From positions 149,297 to 213,296 of the forward strand of contig JALHOP010000005.1 of NCBI GenBank assembly GCA_022842935.1: a DNA stretch of 64,000 bases, given 5' to 3'. Position numbers and translations under genes: made by a program. A model generated the notes under the pieces. It ran no database searches. It had not been told where the DNA came from and saw nothing but the letters and a program-made list of their open reading frames with translations. Origin of the DNA: Myxococcota bacterium (GTDB lineage Bacteria > Myxococcota > XYA12-FULL-58-9 > JALHOP01). Every line of letters begins with the position of its first letter. Positions within the stretch are counted from its first letter, which is position 1. Shown piece by piece: positions 46,380-54,839 of the stretch.

Positions 46380-47273
46380 CTAGAGCTTCGTCCCTTGCGC
46401 CTCGTCAAAGAGCCGGCTGCGTTCGGACATGCCGAGGCCGATACGAAAAGCGCTCGAGCTGTAGTCGTATCGTGACAACATCTCGCCGTACCCCGTGAAG
46501 TACTGCGCGTAGAGATACACATTGAGGGGCCATAGCGTTCCGGCAAGTGAAGTCCTGCTCGGGTGCCACTTCACATCGATCTGCATGGCGCCCTTGTCGA
46601 GCCCACCTTTGAACCCTTTGCGGAACATCACGTTGATGTCGCCGTAGCCGTACCAGCGGCCTGTGTCTTCGCGGCCGGCGGTCAGGGTGATCTCGCCTGG
46701 ACCGGTGAAGTCCGGCTGGGAGGGGTTCTCGCTGATTCCCCATGGGTATCCCCAGATGTGAAGCGTCGCGCCGACGTAGTTTCCATCCGCTAAAGCGCAC
46801 AGTCCGGTGGCTTCCACGTACGCTCGATTCAGGGACTTCGACAGCCGGTCGCCTCTGCCGTTCGACTGGTGTTCGACGCTTATGCGCTCGCGGTAGAGGC
46901 CACAACCAGGCCGCAGCTCCTCATCGGGCGCGTAGTGCGTGTGCGAGTAGAACAGCTCAGGGTTGTAGTTCGCCTCTTCGAAGGGAAACGACTTGTCGTA
47001 GAGCCGCCACAGCGAGCGCTCACTGAATGCGAGGTGCACCGTGTGCGGGCCGCCGGTGGTGTCGTTGCTCGCCCAGAGCTCATACTTCAGGCTGATCTGG
47101 AACTTCACCTGGTCGTTCGTGTTGAAACCAAGGATGAAGTAGTTGGGTTTATAAACCGTGAAGAGGTGATGCCACGGTCGGACACTCGGCACGGCCTTAG
47201 CTTCTTCTGCATGTGTCGGCGATGCTGCGACGAGCAGCCCGACAACTACGGAGAACGCGAGAGCGGACTTCAT
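46380..47273 (-). CDS. pldA: Outer membrane phospholipase A
   Basis: A 297-aa barrel from ATG 47273 with a signal peptide ending THAEEA. OMPLA signature: ISVEHQSNGRGDRLSKSLNR at 131-150 contains catalytic His135 and Ser137 and the supporting Asn149. Also typical are YKPNYFILGFNTNDQVKFQI, LYDKSFPFEEANYNPELFY and YGDINVMFRKGFKGG. It hydrolyses misplaced phospholipids in the outer leaflet and is dormant as a monomer. The terminal strand ends in a polar tail (LFDEAQGTKL), so the usual C-terminal aromatic is not at the very end. Monocistronic, 106 bases downstream of the start of the cytochrome operon. Confidence 0.92.
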   Translation of the reverse strand: MKSALAFSVVVGLLVAASPTHAEEAKAVPSVRPWHHLFTVYKPNYFILGFNTNDQVKFQISLKYELWASNDTTGGPHTVHLAFSERSLWRLYDKSFPFEEANYNPELFYSHTHYAPDEELRPGCGLYRERISVEHQSNGRGDRLSKSLNRAYVEATGLCALADGNYVGATLHIWGYPWGISENPSQPDFTGPGEITLTAGREDTGRWYGYGDINVMFRKGFKGGLDKGAMQIDVKWHPSRTSLAGTLWPLNVYLYAQYFTGYGEMLSRYDYSSSAFRIGLGMSERSRLFDEAQGTKL

Positions 47274-47366
47274 GCAGTGTCCGGCGAGATACCACTTGGG
47301 CGACGTCGGAGCATCTCTACGTCGGGCCGATGCAAAGGCGCGAGCGAAGCGCCACGGCACACGATT

Positions 47367-48284
47367 TCACGTCGACGCGTCGCCTCGGCCCATGTATTCA
47401 TCGACTATGTCTTCGAGCTCGGCGCCGCTGCTGATGACCCGTGAGCCCTCGTGCGCGATGCGCCAAAACTGGTCGACTTTGTTGAAGACAACGCGTTGCT
47501 TATCCGCGAGGGTGGGTATCACGGCCATCGGAGCCAAGATGGTCACCTCGGCAGTCCCGGGTCGCGCCGGGTCATCGAACGCGTAGAACGCGAACCCATA
47601 ACCCGCCTTGGACAGCTTCTCCAGCCGCTCCTCAATGCTGGCACGCCTTGCACCGTTGATGTGTTTCAGGTCCTCACGGAACGTCGCGCGTTTTTGTTCG
47701 ATGACCGCAGCCGCTTGGGCTGCTCGCTCAGACTCCTCGAGAGCTTCTGCATGGCGCAGTTGCGCCGCCGAGCGCAGGCTTGCGCACTCCGCATCGGCGG
47801 AGCGCACGTTGATGGCCGCGGCTTCGAAGCGTGCGCGGCTCGGTGCCGATAGCGCCGCGGTTGCCCCGGCTGCGGCGGCTGTGTCGAGCCTCGTCTTGAG
47901 GCCAGACAGCATGGCGATCGTAGAGGCCCGCGCCGCGTCATATTGGGTAAACAGCTGCTCCCACTGGTGGGGAGCCTGTTCAAGGATGCGCGCGTTGTTG
48001 GGCAGCAGTTCGTGGACGCGGCTTAGAGTCCAGCGCAGCCGCTCGCTCTGAGCGACGGCGCGGTTAGCCTCGTCGATGTTTGGGTCTTTCGGGTGCGAGG
48101 GTGTCGGTGTGAACAGCGAGCTCCAGAACCCGCGTCGTGGTGGTGGCTCGGCGACGACCACCGCGGTGGTCGTGCTTGTTTGGGGAAGCGGGTCGAGGCC
48201 TGGCACCGCGTCGAAGGGACTCGCAACTGGCACGCGTGGGGTCGATGGAAGTGTCGCCGTTGGCTGGACGGTCGCGAACGTCAT
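47367..48284 (-). CDS. Unknown protein A of a paralogous three-gene operon
   Basis: ATG 48284 (305 aa) overlaps the stop of gene B (ATGA). No signal peptide. Residues 1-70 are Pro/Thr/Ser/Val-rich and disordered (TVQPTATLPSTPRVPVASPF); 75-210 are a long Ala-rich helical coiled coil (ASTIAMLSGLKTRLDTAAAA; AEALEESERAAQAAAVIEQK); about 215-300 is a compact alpha/beta domain with GYGFAFYAF, MAVIPTLADKQRVVFN, and SSGAELEDIVDEYMGR. Gene B carries the same C-terminal domain without the long coiled coil. Family unknown. Confidence 0.7.
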   Translation of the reverse strand: MTFATVQPTATLPSTPRVPVASPFDAVPGLDPLPQTSTTTAVVVAEPPPRRGFWSSLFTPTPSHPKDPNIDEANRAVAQSERLRWTLSRVHELLPNNARILEQAPHQWEQLFTQYDAARASTIAMLSGLKTRLDTAAAAGATAALSAPSRARFEAAAINVRSADAECASLRSAAQLRHAEALEESERAAQAAAVIEQKRATFREDLKHINGARRASIEERLEKLSKAGYGFAFYAFDDPARPGTAEVTILAPMAVIPTLADKQRVVFNKVDQFWRIAHEGSRVISSGAELEDIVDEYMGRGDAST

Positions 48285-48745
48285 TCTCGGCTCCGCGTTG
48301 GGTCGCGCCCCAAAATGGTATCGAGCAGGTCCTCGAGCTCGGCACGCGAAGTGATGCGTCTCCAGTTTTCGAACCGCAGGTAGTTGTTTCCTGGGAAACG
48401 CTGGTTGAAATCGACCGAACCGTTCATCGCGAGGGTTGGGATGACGGCATTCGCTGGAAGCGCGTCGTGGTCGGCGTTCGCCTTCCAGCCAGGCGCGGTG
48501 TGGCAATAGCGAGCAAAACCATAACCTGCGTCGAACGCTTGCCCAATGCGCGCCGTCAGACGGTCGCGCTCCTCGCCATGGAGCGCCTTGAGCTCTTCAA
48601 GCTTGAGGCTGGTTACCCGCGCCGCTTCTTCTTTCGCTCTCTCAGCTTGCGCCGCCGACGCCTTGATGCCTGCTGCTGGTTGTGCGCCGGAGCCGACTGG
48701 CTGGACGAGCTCGGCTGATACACCAAGGGCACGCGTTGAGCTCAT
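48281..48745 (-). CDS. Unknown protein B of the paralogous operon (short form)
   Basis: A 154-aa protein with ATG 48745. N-terminus is Ser/Ala-rich, then a helix (AAQAERAKEEAARVTSLKLE), then the shared C-terminal domain: GYGFARYCHT, ANAVIPTLAMNGSVDFN, and TSRAELEDLLDTILGR align with protein A at the same spacing (AGYGFAxY, AVIPTLAxxxxVxFN, AELEDxxD). It lacks A's long helical segment. Translation is coupled to A by a four-base overlap. No signal peptide. The conserved Tyr/Gly and Asn positions suggest a small binding fold; function unknown. Confidence 0.7.
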   Translation of the reverse strand: MSSTRALGVSAELVQPVGSGAQPAAGIKASAAQAERAKEEAARVTSLKLEELKALHGEERDRLTARIGQAFDAGYGFARYCHTAPGWKANADHDALPANAVIPTLAMNGSVDFNQRFPGNNYLRFENWRRITSRAELEDLLDTILGRDPTRSRE

Positions 48746-48836
48746 CGGCCGACACCCATCATGTCCTCGACTATCGGCGTCGAGCCGGATGCGTTGTGCG
48801 GGAAAGCTGCCACGCAGGTGACGTCGCGTCGCGCAC

Positions 48837-49424
48837 TCAGTGACTCAAGAACTGCGGCGCCGTGCGGATCTTGACCGAGTCGATGCGGCCATCGAGCGCG
48901 TCCTCGATGATGCGTGCGATTGCCTGCTGGAGCTTGCTCGTGTCGAGCGCGCGCGACGCGGCGAGAGGGATCTGTGTGAATGCTCCGCTCGTGCGATCGA
49001 GCGGGCCGACCCGTGGACGTTTCGTGTCGCTGTCGAACCAAAAATAAAGACCCTTGAGCTCCTGACGGTCGGGTAACGCCGCTTCGAGCGAGAAGCCCAC
49101 GGGGATCGTGGGCGGAGCTTTGCCCTCAGCTACTGCTGCGTCGTCTGCTTGCTGGCGCATGCGGCGACCCAGGGCGGTGGCTTTCGCGTCCCGAAGGATC
49201 TCCCATACAGCCTCCCGGTCGTCGTTTGTCGGCGACGCTTGCTGGCGCTGTACGCGCTGGAGACGTTGCCCGGGGACCGCGTCGTAACCACCACGCTGCA
49301 TGCGGGCGCCGCTTGTCCGTTCCGTCGCGATGGCTTCGTCGACCGTCAGGAGTCGTGTTTCAAGCCTCGGCATCTCTGCTGCCAAGCCTTGCAACGGTCG
49401 GCTCTTGTCGATCGGCGAACCCAT
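48837..49424 (-). CDS. Unknown protein C, first gene of the operon
   Basis: ATG 49424 (195 aa) is chosen because it lies 34 bases after a promoter-like element and has GGGGA upstream; ATG 49478 would add 18 residues. N-terminus is Ser/Pro/Arg-rich (GSPIDKSRPLQGLAAEMPRL). A central helical part (WEILRDAKATALGRRMRQQA) is followed by an alpha/beta domain (IPVGFSLEAALPDRQELKG, LYFWFDSDTKRPRVGPLDR) ending in helix LQQAIARIIEDALDGR, possibly a distant relative of the C-terminal helix of A and B. No signal peptide. Not recognised. A 91-base gap separates it from gene B; no alternative frame there is convincing. Confidence 0.6.
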   Translation of the reverse strand: MGSPIDKSRPLQGLAAEMPRLETRLLTVDEAIATERTSGARMQRGGYDAVPGQRLQRVQRQQASPTNDDREAVWEILRDAKATALGRRMRQQADDAAVAEGKAPPTIPVGFSLEAALPDRQELKGLYFWFDSDTKRPRVGPLDRTSGAFTQIPLAASRALDTSKLQQAIARIIEDALDGRIDSVKIRTAPQFLSH

Positions 49425-49458
49425 GGTCAAAGAATCCCCAAGCGGTCTGATGGTTTTT

Positions 49459-49485
49459 GTTTCGGCTGAGTTGGGCATAGTGTTG
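49459..49485 (-). promoter_or_regulatory. Sigma-28-like promoter element upstream of the C-B-A operon
   Basis: On the minus strand CAAC (49485-49482), 15 bases, GCCGAAAC (49466-49459). One key base differs (GAT to GAA). Its position argues for ATG 49424 as the start of gene C. Confidence 0.4.
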
Positions 49486-49530
49486 CGGGGAAAGACCGTC
49501 CGATTTCGCCCTGCGGCAGGAGTTTTTCAA

Positions 49531-50235
49531 GTGCTTGATTTGAATAGCTTTCCCGTGACGCAGCGTTGGCCCGCCAAGCACCCGGAGCGCCTGCAGCTCT
49601 ATTCGAACCCGACGCCAAACGGCGTGAAAGTGTCGATTGCCCTCGAGGAGATGGGGCTCCCCTACGAAGCGCACCGCGTCGAGATTGGGCGCAACGAGAC
49701 CTGGGTCCCCGAGTTCCTGTCGCTCAACCCCAACGGCAAGATTCCGGCCATCATCGATCCCGAGGGTCCCGATGGGACGCCCATCGGTATGTTCGAATCC
49801 GGTGCGATCCTTCTCTATCTCGCCGAAAAGACCGGCAAGCTCCTGCCAGCATCGAGAGCGGGACGCTACGAAGCCATTCAGTGGGTTTTCTTTCAGATGG
49901 CGAACGTTGGGCCGATGTTTGGACAGCTTGGTTATTTTTACGTCTTCGCCGGCCGGGAGCTCGAGGACAAACGTCCGCTAGAGCGGTATCGCGCCGAGTC
50001 GAAGCGCCTGCTGGGCGTGCTCGACGGCCGTCTCGATGGCCGCGAGTGGGTGATGGGCGACGCGTTCACGATAGCGGACGTCGCGCTCGTGGGCTGGGTT
50101 CGCAATCTCGTCGGCTTCTACAAGGCAGGCGATCTCGTCGAATTCGATACTCTGCGCTTCGTGCCCGGCTGGCTCGAGCGATGTCTCGCGCGACCAGCGG
50201 TGCAGCGCGGCCTGAAGATTCCGGGTGTGGGATGA
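49531..50235 (+). CDS. Glutathione S-transferase family protein (Nu-class/YfcG-like)
   Basis: GTG 49531 is chosen because AGGAG lies eight bases upstream; 234 aa. Thioredoxin-like N-domain has LYSNPTPNGVKVSIALEEMG, the TPNG loop typical of Nu-class disulfide-bond oxidoreductases (YfcG/YghU), followed by FLSLNPNGKIPAII and FESGAILLYLAEK (glutathione-binding cis-Pro and ES pair). The helical C-domain has VMGDAFTIADVAL. Likely reduces disulfides with glutathione. The next gene starts inside its stop (ATGA), so a GNAT acetyltransferase is co-expressed. Divergent from the C-B-A operon. Confidence 0.9.
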   Translation: MLDLNSFPVTQRWPAKHPERLQLYSNPTPNGVKVSIALEEMGLPYEAHRVEIGRNETWVPEFLSLNPNGKIPAIIDPEGPDGTPIGMFESGAILLYLAEKTGKLLPASRAGRYEAIQWVFFQMANVGPMFGQLGYFYVFAGRELEDKRPLERYRAESKRLLGVLDGRLDGREWVMGDAFTIADVALVGWVRNLVGFYKAGDLVEFDTLRFVPGWLERCLARPAVQRGLKIPGVG

Positions 50236-50795
50236 ACGATGGCGTTCGCGTCGCGCGCGCCGCGCGGGACGATGTGCCCAAGATCCTCGAACTGGCCAAT
50301 TGGGCTGCGCTAAACACCGTCGCCAATCTTGCCACCGAGCCGGAACTACTCACGCGTTGGATGAGCGCGTGGGAGGAGCAAGAGAGCCACTACCCATGGT
50401 TGGTTGCGCGCCGAGGCGAAGAGCTTCTCGGTTTCGCAAAGGCCCAGCCGCACAAGCCGCGTGGGGCTTACGCCTTCACCGCCGATGTGTCGATCTACAT
50501 TCGACCGGACGCTCACGGACAGCGGGTCGGTACGCGGCTTTACGCATCGCTTATTCCGCTTTTGCGGGCACAGGGATTCATGACCCTGATCGCGGGTATT
50601 ACCTCGCCCAACCCGGCGAGTGAACGTCTTCATGCAGCCGCTGGCTTTCGGCTTTGTGGAACCTTTCACCGCGCGGGGTGGAAGAACGGGCGATGGCACG
50701 ACGTCGGCTACTGGGACATGCAGCTCCACGACGACGCGTTCGTGCCGCGTTCGTTACGCCGTGTCGACGAGGTCTCGCGCGACATCATGCCGTGA
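50232..50795 (+). CDS. GNAT N-acetyltransferase (phosphinothricin/methionine-sulfone acetyltransferase type)
   Basis: A 187-aa protein from ATG 50232, overlapping the GST stop. GNAT motifs: VRVARAARDDVPKILELANWA at the N-terminus, VSIYIRPDAHGQRVGTRLYA (acetyl-CoA-binding motif A with Q/RxxGxG/A) at about 92-111, then LIAGITSPNPASERLHAAAGF and the HDVGYWDMQL block, typical of the Pat/Bar/MnaT group that acetylates glutamine-analogue or related amino compounds. The 3' end overlaps the converging DsbA-like gene by 11 bases. Confidence 0.88.
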   Translation: MNDGVRVARAARDDVPKILELANWAALNTVANLATEPELLTRWMSAWEEQESHYPWLVARRGEELLGFAKAQPHKPRGAYAFTADVSIYIRPDAHGQRVGTRLYASLIPLLRAQGFMTLIAGITSPNPASERLHAAAGFRLCGTFHRAGWKNGRWHDVGYWDMQLHDDAFVPRSLRRVDEVSRDIMP

Positions 50796-51408
50796 GCTGG
50801 CGCAACGCCGCTTCGTAGACGGGGGAGACCTGAGCCCCAGAGATCACGTGCTTGCCGTCGATGATGACGGTGGGTACACCCGCGACCTCGAGATCGTTCC
50901 ATTGCTGTTCCGTCCGGCGCACAACGTCGGCGTAGGCGTCAGCCTCGAGTACGGCGCGCGCGCCCTCGGCGTCGAAGTTGGCATCACGCGCGATGCCCAC
51001 CAGGGTCGCGTGGTCCGAGACGTCTCTGCCTTCGCCATGGTAGGCGCGCATCAAGGCCCGTGCGAGCGAAACGTCGCGGCCCTCGAGGGCGGCCCAGTAG
51101 ATGAGCCGATGCGCGTCGAACGTGTTGACGATGCGGGCCCGCTTCTGCCAGTCGAACGTGAAACCGACGGCGGCGCCGCGGGCGCCAATCATTTCGTGGG
51201 TCTTGGCGAGCTCGAGCGGCGAGCGGCCATACTTCTTGCCAAGGTGGTCGGTCAGGTCACAGCCCCCGGGCGGCATGTCCGGGTTGAGCTCGAAGGGTTG
51301 CATGTGCAACTCGGCGTCGATGCCAGTGCGACGGATGGCTTCCTGGAGAGCCCACAGACCGACGGCACACCAGGGACAAACCACATCGGAAATAAAGTCG
51401 ATCCGCAT
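50785..51408 (-). CDS. DsbA-family (FrnE-like) oxidoreductase
   Basis: ATG 51408 (207 aa) matches the family start MRIDFISDVVCPWCAVG; longer forms have no support. The active site CPWC is at 11-14, the arrangement found in FrnE/HCCA-isomerase-type DsbA-fold enzymes. The helical insertion (FELNPDMPPGG, DLTDHLGKKYG) and the cis-Pro motif GVPTVIIDGKHVISGAQ near 175 complete the fold. No signal peptide, so it acts in the cytoplasm as a thiol oxidoreductase or related isomerase. Monocistronic; overlaps the GNAT gene at its 3' end. Confidence 0.9.
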   Translation of the reverse strand: MRIDFISDVVCPWCAVGLWALQEAIRRTGIDAELHMQPFELNPDMPPGGCDLTDHLGKKYGRSPLELAKTHEMIGARGAAVGFTFDWQKRARIVNTFDAHRLIYWAALEGRDVSLARALMRAYHGEGRDVSDHATLVGIARDANFDAEGARAVLEADAYADVVRRTEQQWNDLEVAGVPTVIIDGKHVISGAQVSPVYEAALRQLTA

Positions 51409-51463
51409 CGCGAGGGCTCCCCGGGTTCGAAATACCTGACCCTGTGTCACTCACGCTAGACGA

Positions 51464-51489
51464 CACGTCGCGGTGGCAGCACCCGATAT
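51464..51489 (+). promoter_or_regulatory. Sigma-28-like promoter element upstream of the SLT-DUF4329 operon
   Basis: CACG (51464-51467), 14 bases, CCCGATAT (51482-51489), 55 bases before ATG 51545. The -35 side is imperfect (CACG), spacing and -10 side agree with the other sites. It excludes the earlier GTG (51473) as the start if it is used. Confidence 0.45.
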
Positions 51490-51544
51490 TCAGAAAACCT
51501 GCGGAGCGTGTGTCCACACGCTCGAGAAACGAGTGAGTCGCCGC

Positions 51545-52324
51545 ATGTCTCGTGTCCAAGGCTCTACCAATCGACTCGACATCAGCGGCGCCATGCGCAC
51601 GCTTCTGGGCATGAACGCCAGCCGCCCGCGTGTCAGCACGAGCCTCGTCGACCTGCTCGAACGGGCGCCGCGACGACGCGTTCGTCTCCAACCTCCGGTT
51701 CAGCGCTGCCCTGTCGTCGCCGATCCCATGTCGCCGGCCGCCTTGCGGGAGTTGCTGCGGCGATACGGGGTGAGGCCCGCACCCGCCGGTAAGACCAACG
51801 TCGCTGGCGGCGTGCAGCGGTATGGCGCTACGGCGCGCGCAGCTGCGGCGCATGTCGAGCGATGGAACCCAGGTTTTCGGCGGTTACTTGGCCGGGTCGA
51901 CCCGTCACATTTGGGGCTCGCTATCGCCATGAAGGAGTCCACGTTCGACCCTACCGAGCGCAACGAGGGGTCGGGTGCCATCGGTTTGATGCAGATTCTG
52001 CCGTCCACCGCTGCGCCTCTGCTCGCCGACCGTCGCCTCTTCGCCGACTTCTCTCGCGCGGAGTTCGCGGCGCTATCCGCCGATCCCGAGCGCGCCTTGC
52101 ACCGGCCGGAGGTCGCTTTGCGTGTGGGCCTTGCCTACATGTCGCAGCTGCTCGAGCAGCACCGTGGTGACCTCCGTCTGGCCCTGGCCTCCTACAACGC
52201 AGGGCCGGGCAACGTCGCGCGTCATGGCGGGGTGCCTCCATTTCGTGAAACGCGCGACTACGTCGAGCGTGTGCCCGCTTACGCGCGACAAGTCGCCGAG
52301 GCATCGGGTAACATCACCAGCTGA
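51545..52324 (+). CDS. SLT-type lytic transglycosylase domain protein without signal peptide
   Basis: ATG 51545 is chosen (259 aa); GTG 51473 and ATG 51593 are alternatives. Residues 1-65 are Ser/Arg/Pro-rich, with no signal peptide. The SLT (goose-lysozyme-like) domain follows: HLGLAIAMKESTFDP with catalytic Glu131, GAIGLMQILPSTA at 144-156 and LALASYNAGPGNVARHGG near 210. These enzymes cleave the glycan chain of peptidoglycan. Stop and next start overlap (TGATG), tying its translation to a DUF4329 protein. Without an export signal it must use a specialised secretion system or act after lysis. Confidence 0.85.
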   Translation: MSRVQGSTNRLDISGAMRTLLGMNASRPRVSTSLVDLLERAPRRRVRLQPPVQRCPVVADPMSPAALRELLRRYGVRPAPAGKTNVAGGVQRYGATARAAAAHVERWNPGFRRLLGRVDPSHLGLAIAMKESTFDPTERNEGSGAIGLMQILPSTAAPLLADRRLFADFSRAEFAALSADPERALHRPEVALRVGLAYMSQLLEQHRGDLRLALASYNAGPGNVARHGGVPPFRETRDYVERVPAYARQVAEASGNITS

Positions 52325-52908
52325 TGGCGACTCCTCCGGTTTATGTCACGACCGACCCGCGAACGGGCGTGCGCACGTTCAGCGACCGTCCGCCCGAGCA
52401 TCCGCGTGACATGCGCGCAGTAAACATCCCGGGCGTTGGTCACGGACCGGGCCATCGCTTCGACACCATTAATGACGCAGCCATCGACGCCTTGGCTTAC
52501 GCACGCAAACGGCCGATGCAGGGTGTGGAGTATGGTGGTTGGATCGTGCGCGCGCCGGGCGGAGGCTACACGTACACCTTCGTCGACCCCCGGGGAGGCG
52601 CCAACGGCGAGCATACGACGCCCAGCAGTGTACGCTTCGGCGCTCCACCGCAAGGAACGGTCGGCGCGTATCACACGCATCCTGGCCGCAACGAGCGGCT
52701 TGTCGACTATAACGGGTCGCTCGAGCGCTTCTCCGGCGAAGACGCCGAATTTGCGCGATGGATGCGCCGCAACGGTATCTTGCCGGGGACGTTGTATCTG
52801 AGCCCGCCGTCCGGGCGCGTGCGCGCTCTGATAAGCAACGACGGCCGCGAGGCATCGATCACCATCCGCGGTAGCCGACTCCCTACCGAGGGCGCGAGCC
52901 TGGAATAG
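52324..52908 (+). CDS. DUF4329/JAMM-like metallopeptidase-type protein
   Basis: A 194-aa protein whose ATG overlaps the preceding stop by one base. N-terminus is Pro/Thr-rich (PPVYVTTDPRTGVRTFSDRP) with no signal peptide. Domain from about 45 shows VEYGGWIVR (Glu69 candidate), GAYHTHPG with His117 and His119, and FSGED with Ser137 and Asp140: the E...HxH...SxxD order of JAMM/JAB zinc peptidases, found in the DUF4329 group common in polymorphic toxins. It could cut a peptide or isopeptide bond, for example in wall stems. Its 3' end overlaps the converging amine oxidase gene by 26 bases. Confidence 0.75.
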   Translation: MATPPVYVTTDPRTGVRTFSDRPPEHPRDMRAVNIPGVGHGPGHRFDTINDAAIDALAYARKRPMQGVEYGGWIVRAPGGGYTYTFVDPRGGANGEHTTPSSVRFGAPPQGTVGAYHTHPGRNERLVDYNGSLERFSGEDAEFARWMRRNGILPGTLYLSPPSGRVRALISNDGREASITIRGSRLPTEGASLE

Positions 52909-54790
52909 CGACCGCCGGGTTCCGCGAGAAGAAGTTGTGCGGCATGAGCTTGAAGCCCGCGCGGTGCACGTTCATGATCGGCCATTCCTCCGGCCTCGGG
53001 ATGTGCGTGACCCCGAACGTGTACCAGAGGACCACGTCCGTGCTCTCGAGGGGCTCGTCGTCGGCGATGAAGCTAGGCAGGCCACCTCCACCTTTGGCCT
53101 GGTTCGGGTAGTCGCCCGCGGAGCTTTGCTCGTCGTCTTTGTAGCGCGTGAACCAGACGTTGTGCTCGACGAAGCCAGCGCGCTGTCGGACCTTCGAGGT
53201 CTTGTCGAAGTAGGGGACGGCGGACTCTCCTGTCATGAGCATGTAGCCGGTCGGGTGACCGAGCGCGTTCCGCGCCGTGGTGCTGGTGACCTTCCACTTG
53301 CGTGCGCTCGCGGGCGCGAGATCGCGCGCTGCGGCAGACTCGCGCTTGAGCGGGCTCAGCACCGCATCGAAGGCGTTGTTGTCGGGGTTCGACGGCGTGC
53401 CGGGCTTTGCGGCGCTGACGTTGATCTCCATCGGCGTATTGCTGTCGGCTCCGTCGACATCGAGGTCGAGCCGGAAGTTGAAGAAATGCTGGTGGTTGGG
53501 CGCGATGATTTGCTTTGCGACCAGCCGCTTACACTCGGCGGTGCACGTGTTCTCTTCCATGCTGGTGCCCTGGGCGAGGAGCATGCCCGTGAGGTTCGCT
53601 TCCACGGCGATGACGCCGTCCAGAGTGAACACCCAGTCGACGCCATAGTCGTAGTTGCCGATGGTGGTCATGGCGCTGACCACGAGCTCGCGGGCGCGTT
53701 GCGCGGCGCCTTTGCGCGAGCTCATGTCCACGTGACTCCACAACATGCCCGCGTCGCGCTCATAGACGGCGACTGCGCGAGGGATTACGAAGGGTTTGCC
53801 GTTGTCGTCCGCGAAAACGGCATCAAGGAAGCGTGCCCCGTCGGGGGCTTCCGTGCGCGCCTCGAGCGAATGGGCCGTGCGACCGAGGCCATATTCGCCG
53901 ACGTCGAACGCGTTACGAAACGACCAGGCTCGATTTGGATCGCCATAGGGGACGACCATCTCGGCGAGCGCGCCCTTGTAGAGGACCGATCGGGGTTTGA
54001 CTCCGTCCTCTTGAAAGCTCACGTCGTAGACAACCAGGCCCTTGTGCGGCTGCATACTGTAGCGGAGTGACCAGCCGCGCCACTGGATGCGCTGGCCGTC
54101 GATCTTGATGGGCGCCGAAGCCTGTACCGATGAGCGCAGGGTCTTGTCCGATTTTGGCAGTTCGCCTTCCGCCTTCACGAATGGAACTGCTCCGCTATCC
54201 CAGACCTCGATCACCTTGCGCTCATTCAGGTCGACGGTGACCAAAACGCCTTCGATGGGGCGTGCGTAGAAGTTCACACCGGTGCCGCGCATGTACGAGA
54301 GCGCGCGCATGATGCGTTTGCCGCGCGTCTCCTCGGCTGGCGACAGGAGACCAGGCACCCAGCCGTCGACCTGGACGCTGTCGAGGTCAACGATGCCACG
54401 TCGATGCATGGCTTGCTGCCAGCGGGGATCGGCGCGCGTGAGCTCGGCGACCTCCGCGTATTCATCGAGCAAGATCGGTGGCTGCGCGCCGGGAAGCTCA
54501 CGGATGAACGTGACCTTCTTGGTTGCGAGGTCGACAGTCACTTCGCAGAAGCGATTTTTCCCCGCGTCATAGACCGAGGCGATGGCCTCGCGCGCGGGCA
54601 TCGGTCCGCCATTGCGCCACGCGAGGACCGACGCCTTCGGTGGTTCTTTGGCGACGATGATGGGGAAACGGACCACCTCGCCGAACTGCGCGTCGGCGCG
54701 GACGGCCTTGGTGACAGCGCTGATCTCGGCGCTGGTCAGGTCATCGAAGGGGGAGGCTGCGAGGGAGAGGATAACGGCCAAGGCGAACAT
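52883..54790 (-). CDS. Copper-containing primary-amine oxidase
   Basis: From ATG 54790 (635 aa), giving a signal peptide MFALAVILSLAASP; an ATG at 54841 would make a longer N-terminus and share a CATG with the divergent dehydrogenase. Copper amine oxidase features: TIGNYDYG with Tyr380, the precursor of the TPQ cofactor; NHQHFFNF with copper ligands His433 and His435; third ligand in the C-terminal EEWPIMNVHRAGFKLMPHNFF. It oxidises primary amines such as putrescine or phenylethylamine to aldehydes with H2O2 and ammonia, in the periplasm. Faces a catabolic operon for the aldehyde. Confidence 0.92.
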   Translation of the reverse strand: MFALAVILSLAASPFDDLTSAEISAVTKAVRADAQFGEVVRFPIIVAKEPPKASVLAWRNGGPMPAREAIASVYDAGKNRFCEVTVDLATKKVTFIRELPGAQPPILLDEYAEVAELTRADPRWQQAMHRRGIVDLDSVQVDGWVPGLLSPAEETRGKRIMRALSYMRGTGVNFYARPIEGVLVTVDLNERKVIEVWDSGAVPFVKAEGELPKSDKTLRSSVQASAPIKIDGQRIQWRGWSLRYSMQPHKGLVVYDVSFQEDGVKPRSVLYKGALAEMVVPYGDPNRAWSFRNAFDVGEYGLGRTAHSLEARTEAPDGARFLDAVFADDNGKPFVIPRAVAVYERDAGMLWSHVDMSSRKGAAQRARELVVSAMTTIGNYDYGVDWVFTLDGVIAVEANLTGMLLAQGTSMEENTCTAECKRLVAKQIIAPNHQHFFNFRLDLDVDGADSNTPMEINVSAAKPGTPSNPDNNAFDAVLSPLKRESAAARDLAPASARKWKVTSTTARNALGHPTGYMLMTGESAVPYFDKTSKVRQRAGFVEHNVWFTRYKDDEQSSAGDYPNQAKGGGGLPSFIADDEPLESTDVVLWYTFGVTHIPRPEEWPIMNVHRAGFKLMPHNFFSRNPAVAIPGSRPR

Positions 54791-54839
54791 GACCAGCAAG
54801 CTAGACCGTCTGGGGGGCCTCGGTATAGACCCGTAAGCC

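Noticed and set aside
48742..48836. Alternative frame in the C-B gap ending in an ATGA overlap with gene B
   Set aside because: It suggested a frameshifted end of gene C, but gene C already ends in a helix resembling those of A and B, and the alternative frame has no matching block.
42326..49500. Direct repeat of the tRNA-Glu 3' end that would mark an integrated element
   Set aside because: No copy of the T-arm/acceptor sequence was found by eye in the following 7 kb, and no integrase gene is present.
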